DNA of 64,000 bases, taken from assembly GCF_000380335.1 (NCBI RefSeq), contig NC_021149.1, positions 1,178,001 to 1,242,000 on the forward strand, in the 5' to 3' direction. The DNA comes from Azotobacter vinelandii CA (lineage in GTDB: Bacteria > Pseudomonadota > Gammaproteobacteria > Pseudomonadales > Pseudomonadaceae). The notes under the pieces are model-generated. The model saw only the letters and a program-made list of their open reading frames with translations, did no database searches and was not told the origin of the DNA. Made by a program: the position numbers and the translations under genes. This document shows, one piece after another, positions 57,126 to 64,000 of this stretch (positions are counted from its first letter, which is position 1; every line of letters begins with the position of its first letter).

Positions 57126-60100
57126 ATGCCGCGATCCTCCCGCCTGTTCGCGATCGTCCTGCGTATCCTGCTCGGGCTCGGTTTCCTCGGCCTGATGCTG
57201 TTGGCGCTGAGCGTCAGCCTGGGGCGTCAGTTGGCGCCACTGGTCGCCGACACGCGCCTCGAAGTGCAGGCGCGGGTCCGCGACGTACTGGACATGCCGG
57301 TCGCCATCCGTGCCCTGGAGGGGCGCTGGACCGCCTTGTCGCCACGCCTGCTGGCGCGTGACGTGACGATCGGCGAGGGCGAGGATGCGCTGCACCTGGA
57401 GCGGGTCCAGGTGCGCCTCGATCTGCTGCGCACTCTGCTGGCCCGCGAGTTGCGCGTCGCCGCGCTGGAGGTCGAGGGGGTGAGTTTCACTCTGGCGCAG
57501 GATGCCGGTGGACGCTGGACCCTGGAGGGGGCGCCGCAGCGCGGCCGGCAGCGGCCGTTCAACCCGGACGAGTCCCTGCGCGCGCTCGAGCGGATCGATC
57601 ATCTGTCGCTGCTGGACAGCCAGGTCACCTTCGCGCCGCACGGGCAGGAGCCTTTCTCTCTCCAGAACGTCGACCTCACGTTGCGCAGCGACGGCTGGCG
57701 GCAGCGTCTCGACGGTCGGCTGATCCTGCCCGACGGCCAGCCGCTGCAATTGAGCCTGCACGGCCAGTTGGCCGACGAGGGCTGGCGGCAGAGTTCCGCC
57801 GAACTCTACGTCAGCCTGCCGCAGAGCGATTGGGCGAGCTGGGTGCCGCGCAGCCTGACCGGCGACTGGCGGATCGAGCGGCTGCGTGCCGGCGGCGAGT
57901 TCTGGCTGGCCTGGGACAAGAGCCGCCTGCAGCGCGCGGCGGCCCGCCTGCAGGCGCCCGAGCTGCGCATCCAGCGCACCGGGCAGGCGCCGGCCGAGGT
58001 GCGTGACCTGGCGCTGAGCGGGCATTTTCTGAGCGATGGCGAAAATCTCCGCGCCTTGATCGATTCGCTGCAAGCCGACTTCGGCGAGAGCCGCTGGGCG
58101 GGCGTGCAGATCGCGCTCGAGCACCGGACCGCGGCCGATGCCGCCTCTGCCTGGACGCTGACCGCCAACCACCTCGACCTGACCCCGCTGACCCCGCTGG
58201 TACAGTCCCTTGCGCCGCTGCCGGAGGCCGCCGAAGGCGCCCTGGAGGCCTTGCGGCCGCGTGGCAGCCTGCGCAACCTGCGGCTGGATTACCGTCCCCG
58301 GGCCGAGGGAGGCCAGCGTCTCGCCTATGCGGCCAATCTTCAGGGCGTGGCCTTCGATGCCTGGCAGGGTGTGCCGGCGGCGAACAATGTCAGCGGCAGT
58401 GTCAGCGGCGATCTGGCCGGCGGCGAGCTGCGCTTCAACGGCGAGGACCTCGCCCTGCATCTCGCGCGCCTGTTCCCCCGTCCCTGGCACTACCGGCATG
58501 CGGCCGGTCAGTTGTTCTGGCGGATCGACGAGCAGAGCGTGACCCTGCGCAGCCCCTACGTGCAGACGGACGGCGAGGAGGGACGCGCCAGCGGGGACTT
58601 CCTGATCCGCCTGCGCCGCGATCCGGCGGAGGAGGACTACATGGATCTGCGCGTCGGTCTGCGCGATGGCGATGCCCGTTACGCCGAGAAATACCTGCCG
58701 ACCCTTTCGCCCGGGCTGTCGCCGCAACTGGCCGACTGGCTGAAGACCGCGATCCGTGCCGGCCGCGTGGACGAAGGCTATTTCCTCTATCAGGGCTCGC
58801 TGAACAAGGGCGCCGAGGATGCGGCGCGCAGTCTCGCTCTGTTCTTCAAGGTGCGCGATGTCGAGCTGGCCTATCAGCCGGGCTGGCCGGCGTTGCGCGA
58901 GGCGCAGGGCGAGGTGTTCGTCGAGGACAGCGGCGTGCGCGTGCGCCTGGATAGCGGGCGGGTGCTGGACACCCGGCTGAGTTCGGCCATGGCCGAGATT
59001 CCTTCGGCCAAGGGCGGGGTGCCGCACTTGCAGGTGGAAGGCGAGCTGGAAGGCAGTGTCGGCGACGGCCTGCGCATTCTCCGGGAGGCGCCGCTGGAGA
59101 CCGCGGAAATCTTCGCCGGCTGGTCGGGCGAGGGGCCGCTGCGGGGGCGGCTCACGCTGGACATCCCGTTGCGCCGGGAGGTGGATCGGCCACCGCGAGT
59201 GGTGGCGGAGTTGCACACCGAGGGCGCGCGCCTGCAGATGGCCCAGCCGAACCTGCAACTGACCCGCCTGCAAGGTGCCTTCAGCTACGATACGGCGAAG
59301 GGGCTCAGTGCGCCGGACATCCGCGCCCAGGCGTTCGGCCGGCCGGTACGCGGCCGGGCTCTCGCCGAGGGGCGCAAGGGCAAGGCGCGGACCCGTATCC
59401 AGGCCAACGGTCAGGTATCCGCGGCGGCGCTTGCCAAGTGGTTGCAGGTAAGCCAGCGCCTGCCGCTGTCCGGCGAGCTACCTTATCGCCTCGAGTTGCT
59501 GCTGGACGGCGCGAACAGTTGGCTACAGGCCGATTCCACCTTGCGCGGCCTGCGCATCGATCTGCCGGAGCCGCTGGGCAAGCCGGCCGGAGAGGCCCGC
59601 AATACGCGTTGGCGCATGACCCTGGATGGCGCCGAGCGCCGTTACCGGCTGGATTACGCCGATCAGGCCAGTCTGGCTCTGGCCGCGCCGTCCGGACGCT
59701 TCGGCGAGGGGCGCGGCGAACTGCTTCTCGGCAGCGGCAAAGCTCGGTTGCCGAGGGCACGTGGCCTCTGGCTGCGCGGTCGGATTCCCACCCTGGACTG
59801 GGACGCCTGGCAGGTAGCTCTGGCCCCTCTGGCCGCCCAAGGCGGTGCGCAGGCCGGCCTGCTGCGTGGCGCCGAACTGGAGATCGGTCGTTTCCAGGGG
59901 CTCGGTGTCCACCTGGACTCGCTCGGCGCCTCGCTGACATCCGGCCGGGCCGGCTGGAACCTGCAACTGGAAAGCCCGCAGGTTCAGGGGCGCATCGCCA
60001 TTCCGACGACTTCCCAGGCGCCGATCGTCGTCGATCTGTCGCATCTGCAACTACCGGCCAGTGTGGCCGGATCTAGCGGTGCGCCATCCGGCGCGTCGGC

Positions 60101-60959
60101 CGACGATTCCCTGCAGGCGGTCGACCCGCGGAAGATTCCGGCGCTGGATGTGCGCATCGCCCGTCTGCAACAGGGCGCCGAGCCGCTGGGGGCCTGGTCG
60201 TTGAAGGCCCGGCCGCGTCCCGACGGCGTGCAGTTCAGCGACCTGGATCTGGACCTCAAGGGCTTGCGAGTGCTCGGCAGCGCCGGCTGGCAGGGGCGGC
60301 CCGGCGCTACCCGTAGCTGGTTCCGGGGGCGCTTGCAGGGGGGCGACCTCGCCGATGTGCTGCTGGCCTGGGGATTCGCCCCGAGTGCTTCCAGCGAGAC
60401 GTTCCGTGTGGACATCGATGGCAACTGGCCGGGCTCTCCGGCGGCCCTGGCCTTGCAGCGCTATACGGGCAGCTTCGATGTCAGCCTGAGACGAGGGCAG
60501 TTCCACGAAGTGGAGGGCGCGGCCTCGGCCCTGCGGGCGTTCGGCCTGCTCAACTTCAATGCCATTGGCCGTCGGTTGCGCCTGGATTTCTCCGACCTGT
60601 TCGGCAAGGGGTTGAGCTACGACCGGGTCAAGGGGCTGGTCGAAGGGCGCGACGGAGTCTTCCGGACGGAGATTCCGCTGACCCTGACCGGCCCCTCGAG
60701 CAATCTGGAGCTGGACGGCGTCCTCAACCTGCCCGGCGATAATATCGATGCCAAGCTGCTGGTCACCCTGCCGATCACCAACAACCTGCCGCTCGCCGCC
60801 CTGCTGGCCGGCGCACCGGCGGTCGGCGGGGCCTTGTTCGTCGTGGACAAGCTGCTCGGCGATCGCGTGGCACGTTTCGCCAGTGTGCAGTATCGCGTCC
60901 AGGGTCCTTGGCGAGAGCCTAGAATTACCTTCGACAAGCCTTTCGAGAAGCCGCGCTAG
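57126..60959 (+). CDS. yhdP: YhdP-family AsmA-like envelope lipid transport protein
   Basis: A 1277-residue protein with one N-terminal membrane helix (about residues 10-32) and a huge periplasmic AsmA/DUF3971 region, as in YhdP, TamB and YdbH. These form beta-groove bridges that move phospholipid between inner and outer membranes (known for YhdP). Signatures: ALEGRWTALSPRLLARDVTIGE near the start, many LRxDGxxxxLDGRL strands, and a closing AsmA-like GVLNLPGDNIDAKLLVTLPITNNLPLAALLAG plus VQYRVQGPWREPRITFDKPF. It lies 9 bp after rng and 75 bp before the nitrilase gene, an arrangement shared with relatives. Confidence 0.93.
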   Translation: MPRSSRLFAIVLRILLGLGFLGLMLLALSVSLGRQLAPLVADTRLEVQARVRDVLDMPVAIRALEGRWTALSPRLLARDVTIGEGEDALHLERVQVRLDLLRTLLARELRVAALEVEGVSFTLAQDAGGRWTLEGAPQRGRQRPFNPDESLRALERIDHLSLLDSQVTFAPHGQEPFSLQNVDLTLRSDGWRQRLDGRLILPDGQPLQLSLHGQLADEGWRQSSAELYVSLPQSDWASWVPRSLTGDWRIERLRAGGEFWLAWDKSRLQRAAARLQAPELRIQRTGQAPAEVRDLALSGHFLSDGENLRALIDSLQADFGESRWAGVQIALEHRTAADAASAWTLTANHLDLTPLTPLVQSLAPLPEAAEGALEALRPRGSLRNLRLDYRPRAEGGQRLAYAANLQGVAFDAWQGVPAANNVSGSVSGDLAGGELRFNGEDLALHLARLFPRPWHYRHAAGQLFWRIDEQSVTLRSPYVQTDGEEGRASGDFLIRLRRDPAEEDYMDLRVGLRDGDARYAEKYLPTLSPGLSPQLADWLKTAIRAGRVDEGYFLYQGSLNKGAEDAARSLALFFKVRDVELAYQPGWPALREAQGEVFVEDSGVRVRLDSGRVLDTRLSSAMAEIPSAKGGVPHLQVEGELEGSVGDGLRILREAPLETAEIFAGWSGEGPLRGRLTLDIPLRREVDRPPRVVAELHTEGARLQMAQPNLQLTRLQGAFSYDTAKGLSAPDIRAQAFGRPVRGRALAEGRKGKARTRIQANGQVSAAALAKWLQVSQRLPLSGELPYRLELLLDGANSWLQADSTLRGLRIDLPEPLGKPAGEARNTRWRMTLDGAERRYRLDYADQASLALAAPSGRFGEGRGELLLGSGKARLPRARGLWLRGRIPTLDWDAWQVALAPLAAQGGAQAGLLRGAELEIGRFQGLGVHLDSLGASLTSGRAGWNLQLESPQVQGRIAIPTTSQAPIVVDLSHLQLPASVAGSSGAPSGASADDSLQAVDPRKIPALDVRIARLQQGAEPLGAWSLKARPRPDGVQFSDLDLDLKGLRVLGSAGWQGRPGATRSWFRGRLQGGDLADVLLAWGFAPSASSETFRVDIDGNWPGSPAALALQRYTGSFDVSLRRGQFHEVEGAASALRAFGLLNFNAIGRRLRLDFSDLFGKGLSYDRVKGLVEGRDGVFRTEIPLTLTGPSSNLELDGVLNLPGDNIDAKLLVTLPITNNLPLAALLAGAPAVGGALFVVDKLLGDRVARFASVQYRVQGPWREPRITFDKPFEKPR

Positions 60960-61034
60960 CCGCAGGAAGGCTTGCAGTGGCTGGCAAAGTGCGAGAGCTT
61001 GGGCAGACAAATCCTGGAAAAGCGGAGAAGGCCA

Positions 61035-61883
61035 ATGAACGTGGCGGTATTGCAGATGGTCAGCCAGGACGATGTGCCGGCCAACCTCGCGACCGCGCGC
61101 CGTCTGCTCGAGCAGGCCGCTATCGGGGGCGCGCGCCTTGCCGTTCTGCCGGAGAACTTCGCCGCCCTGGGTCGGCGCGATAGCGCTGCCCTGGCCCGTG
61201 CCGAGGCCGAAGGGCAAGGGCCGGTGCTGCCCTGCCTGCGCCAGGCGGCCCGTGATTTCGGCCTGTGGATAGTCGCGGGTACCCTGCCGCTGCCGCCGGA
61301 CGGCCGGCCGTGGGCCAAGGCCCATGCCTGTTCGCTGTTGTTCGACGAGCATGGCGAGCAGGTGGCTCGCTACGACAAGCTGCACCTGTTCGACGTGGAC
61401 GTGGCCGACCAGCGCGGACGCTACCGCGAATCGGACGACTATGCCCATGGTGAGCGGATCGTGGTGGCGGATACCCCGGCCGGTCGGCTCGGTCTGTCGG
61501 TCTGCTACGACCTGCGCTTCCCCGAGCTCTATGCCGCCCTGCGCGATGCCGGGGCCGAGCTGATCAGCGCTCCCTCGGCCTTCACGGCGGTGACCGGCGG
61601 CGCCCACTGGCATGTGCTGGTGCGTGCGCGTGCGCTGGAAACCCAGTGCTATCTGCTGGCGGCCGCCCAGGGGGGCCTGCATCCCGGCCCCCGGGAAACC
61701 TACGGCCATTCGGTCATCGTCGATCCCTGGGGGCGGCCGTTGGCCGAGCAGGCGCAGGGCGAGGGCGTACTGCTGGCCCGCCGGGATGCCGACGAGCAGG
61801 CGGCGATCCGTCAGCGTATGCCGGTGCAGCGCCATCGGCGATTTTCAGTGTCGGCCGTGCCGCGGCCGATCGAAATGGAGTGA
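61035..61883 (+). CDS. Nitrilase-superfamily amidase (deaminated glutathione amidase-like)
   Basis: A 282-residue carbon-nitrogen hydrolase. The Glu-Lys-Cys triad is Glu40 (LPENFA), Lys115 (YDKLHLFD) and Cys157 (VCYDLRFPE). Sequence and context fit the NIT1/YafV-like group that clears deaminated glutathione, a repair function. The ATG at 61035 follows GGAGAAGGCCA. It ends 2 bp before the tldD start, so both are in one transcript. Confidence 0.92.
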   Translation: MNVAVLQMVSQDDVPANLATARRLLEQAAIGGARLAVLPENFAALGRRDSAALARAEAEGQGPVLPCLRQAARDFGLWIVAGTLPLPPDGRPWAKAHACSLLFDEHGEQVARYDKLHLFDVDVADQRGRYRESDDYAHGERIVVADTPAGRLGLSVCYDLRFPELYAALRDAGAELISAPSAFTAVTGGAHWHVLVRARALETQCYLLAAAQGGLHPGPRETYGHSVIVDPWGRPLAEQAQGEGVLLARRDADEQAAIRQRMPVQRHRRFSVSAVPRPIEME

Positions 61884-61885
61884 AT

Positions 61886-63328
61886 ATGAGCGAGTTGTTG
61901 TTACCCGTCAGCCAGCAGTTGCTGAGCCCCGGTGGTCTGGATCTCGATGCCTTGCCGGCGCTGCTCGGCGAACTGGCCGGCCCCGGCATCGACGCGGCCG
62001 ACCTGTATTTCCAGAGCCAGGTATCCGAGTCCTGGGTGCTGGAGGACGGTATCGTCAAGGAGGGCAGCTTCCATCTCGACCAGGGCGTCGGTGCGCGCGC
62101 CCAGTCCGGCGAGAAGACCGGATTCGCCTACAGCAACGCGATCACCGGCGAGGCGTTGCGTCAGGCGGCCCAGGCGGCGCGTTCGATCGCCCGTAGCGGG
62201 CAGTCGGGCCGCGTGCAGGCTTTTACCGGAGCGTCGGTGACGCGTCTCTATGCAGCCGACAATCCGCTGGAGGTGATCGATCGGGCTGCGAAGGTCGAGC
62301 TGCTCAAGTGCGTCGATGCCGCCACGCGGTCGCTGGACCCGCGCATCAAGCAGGTCACCGTGAGTCTGGCCGGCGCCTGGGAGCACATCCTGATCGCTGC
62401 CAGCGACGGCAGCCTGGGTGCCGATGTGCGTCCGCTGGTGCGTTTCAACGTCAGTGTCATCGTCGAGCAGAATGGCCGTCGCGAGCGCGGCGGGCACGGT
62501 GGCGGCGGACGCACCGACTACCGTTTCTTCCTCGACGAGGAACGTGCCATGGGCTATGCCCGCGAGGCCGTGCGCTAGGCGCTGGTCAACCTCGAAACGA
62601 TCCCGGCGCCGGCCGGTACGCTGCCGGTGGTGCTCGGTCCGGGCTGGTCCGGCGTGCTGCTGCACGAGGCGGTCGGCCATGGACTGGAAGGGGATTTCAA
62701 CCGCAAGGGCAGCTCGGCCTACAGTGGCCGGATCGGCGAGCAGGTGGCTTCCAGCTTGTGCACCATCGTCGACGACGGCACCTTGGCCGGCCGGCGCGGC
62801 TCGCTCAGCCTGGACGACGAGGGCACGCCGACCCAATGCACCACGCTGATCGAGAACGGCATTCTGCGCGGTTACATGCAGGACAAGCTGAACGCCCGCC
62901 TGATGGGCGTGGCGCCGACCGGCAACGGTCGCCGCGAGTCCTATTCGCACCTGCCGATGCCGCGCATGACCAACACCTACATGCTGGCCGGGGAAAGCGA
63001 ACCCGAGGAGATCATCGCCTCGGTGAAGAAGGGGATCTATTGCGCCAGCCTCGGCGGCGGCCAGGTGGACATCACCAGTGGCAAGTTCGTCTTCTCCACC
63101 AGCGAGGCCTACCTGATCGAGGATGGCCGGATCACGGCGCCGGTCAAGGGAGCGACCCTGATCGGCAATGGTCCGGAGGTGATGACCCGGGTTTCCATGG
63201 TCGGCAACGACCTGGTGCTGGATAGCGGTGTCGGCACCTGTGGCAAGGACGGTCAGTCGGTTCCGGTAGGGGTCGGCCAGCCTACCCTGAAGATCGATGC
63301 GATCACCGTCGGCGGTACCGGGGCCTGA
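61886..63328 (+). pseudogene. tldD: tldD interrupted by an in-frame amber codon
   Basis: TldD pairs with PmbA (TldE) to form a metalloprotease that degrades unfolded peptides and trims modified peptides. The frame from the ATG at 61886 would give 480 residues, the family length. The TAG at 62576-62578 (codon 231) stops it within REAVR-stop-ALVNLE, where relatives (from memory) have Gln, one C-to-T change from CAG. The frame stays open afterwards to 63328. The zinc motif HEAVGH (His260, His265) lies beyond the stop, so the 230-residue product cannot be active. Restart could occur at GTG 62627. The rest of the sequence is well preserved, so the change is either recent or a sequencing error. Confidence 0.9.
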
Positions 63329-63344
63329 GGCCGGTGCCGGGGTA

Positions 63345-63863
63345 TCAGCGAAGCCCGCGCCTGCTTTCGTCGAGATCGCGGATGTATTTGAAGATCTTGC
63401 GGCTGGCGGCCGGTGGCTTGTTCTGCGCCGTCTCGTGGCGGGCCTGGCGGATCAGGCCGCGCAGGTGCTGGCGGTCGGTGTCCGGGTAGTCGCCGACGAA
63501 GGCCTCGAGCGCTTCGTCGCCGCCGTCGAGCAGCCGGTCGCGCCAGCGCTCGAGGGCGTGAAAGCGCTCGTTGTACTGGCGGCTGGAGGCGTCCAACTGC
63601 TCGAAGAGGGCGAGAATGGCGTCAATGTCCTGGTCGCGCATCAGCTTGCCGATGTACTGGATGTGCCGCTTGCGGGCGATGTGCGCGGTGTGTTTCGGCG
63701 CATCCAGCAAGGCGCGGCGCAAGGCGTCGGTCAACGGCAGGCGATCGAGCTGCTCGGGCCTGAGGCCGGCGAGGCGCTCGCCGAGTTCCTGCAGGGCATG
63801 CAACTCGCGCTTGACCTGGGATTTGCTCTTCTCTTCGGAGAGGTCTTGGTGAAATTCAGACAT
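63345..63863 (-). CDS. yjgA: Ribosome-associated protein DarP/YjgA
   Basis: A 172-residue alpha-helical protein that joins late 50S subunit assembly (E. coli DarP). The family text [72 protein letters not shown] and [10 protein letters not shown] is all present. The start is ATG at 63863. It converges on tldD (16-bp gap) and is divergent from pmbA. Confidence 0.94.
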   Translation of the reverse strand: MSEFHQDLSEEKSKSQVKRELHALQELGERLAGLRPEQLDRLPLTDALRRALLDAPKHTAHIARKRHIQYIGKLMRDQDIDAILALFEQLDASSRQYNERFHALERWRDRLLDGGDEALEAFVGDYPDTDRQHLRGLIRQARHETAQNKPPAASRKIFKYIRDLDESRRGLR

Positions 63864-63940
63864 GGTGGTGGTCCAGAGATACAGGCCGCCATGATAACAG
63901 CAGCTCCGGAGCGACTGGCCCGGACCTGACAGGAGTAGTT

Positions 63941-64000
63941 ATGAATCCAGCAGAAATGGTAGGTCCGCAGGCGCTGCCGGAGTTGCGGGCCAAGGTCGAG
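63941..64000 (+). CDS. pmbA: PmbA/TldE metalloprotease subunit, first 20 codons
   Basis: The window ends within the gene. ATG at 63941 follows AGGAG at 63931-63935 and encodes MNPAEMVGPQALPELRAKVE, the usual opening of Pseudomonas PmbA. PmbA is the partner of TldD, whose gene is interrupted nearby. The rest is off the edge, so I cannot tell whether it is intact. Confidence 0.8.
   Translation, partial: MNPAEMVGPQALPELRAKVE

Noticed and set aside
56313-59273. Long minus-strand open frame opposite rng and yhdP
   Set aside because: Both sense genes have family motifs and start signals; the antisense text has none.
62576-62578. Programmed readthrough or special decoding of the tldD amber codon
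   Set aside because: No recoding context or special tRNA/enzyme gene seen here; a simple C-to-T nonsense change explains it. Kept only as something to exclude.

Overview
The window is high-GC (roughly two thirds G+C) gammaproteobacterial chromosome. Gene content and order match the Pseudomonas/Azotobacter group. From memory, much of the right two thirds follows the P. aeruginosa PAO1 block around PA4472-PA4519: speC, piuA/piuC/Sel1, a dipeptide ABC transporter, roxSR, gatCAB, mreBCD, maf, rng, yhdP, a nitrilase, tldD, yjgA and pmbA. REP-like palindromes of Pseudomonas type lie between genes. I cannot fix the genus from sequence alone; Azotobacter or a close Pseudomonas fits best.

Layout. 1-1456: the 3' end of a fructose PTS permease gene, convergent with an SDR oxidoreductase. 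1566-4142: two unrelated insertion sequences side by side, an IS1595-family element with perfect 25-bp ends and an 8-bp target duplication, and an IS4-family (Tn5-like) element. 4344-5927: prfC. 6079-16037: a two-partner secretion locus, with a TpsB transporter and a 2716-residue TpsA exoprotein that has GLUG repeats, six tandem 81-residue repeats and an in-frame REP/MITE-like insertion. 16165-17142: an AraC-type regulator. 17728-18891: an ornithine/lysine decarboxylase behind a long leader that contains a terminator hairpin.

19289-34146 is an iron/siderophore region made of two related modules. Module 1 has a TonB receptor, a PiuC-type Fe(II)/2-oxoglutarate dioxygenase and an FMN alpha-hydroxy-acid oxidase, converging on an operon for a PepSY membrane protein, two exported proteins (DUF2271, DUF4198) and a diflavin reductase. 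Module 2 has a Sel1 protein and PiuC, divergent from a PiuA receptor followed by one fused PepSY-flavodoxin-reductase protein. The receptor promoters carry Fur-like palindromes. I infer that both modules import ferric siderophores (or mimics) and reduce the iron at the inner membrane.

34215-42873: 5-oxoprolinase genes pxpABC converge on a five-gene dipeptide/oligopeptide ABC transporter operon and a SIMPL-domain protein. 43050-44865: redox-sensing RoxS/RoxR (RegB/RegA, PrrB/PrrA) pair. 45161-46159: an AT-richer, probably acquired methyltransferase gene. 46374-48807: an auxin-efflux-type carrier, a Na+/Ca2+ exchanger-family protein and a small RlpA-like protein. 48861-52154: gatCAB. 52360-60959: cell-shape genes mreBCD, then maf, rng and yhdP. 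61035-64000: nitrilase, tldD interrupted by an in-frame amber codon, yjgA (darP) and the first 20 codons of pmbA.

Most notable observations: (i) a nonsense codon splits tldD while its partner pmbA starts intact; (ii) a 165-bp inverted-repeat element lies in frame inside tpsA; (iii) the split versus fused PepSY/flavoprotein reductases sit in neighbouring iron modules; (iv) the speC leader contains a terminator-like hairpin.
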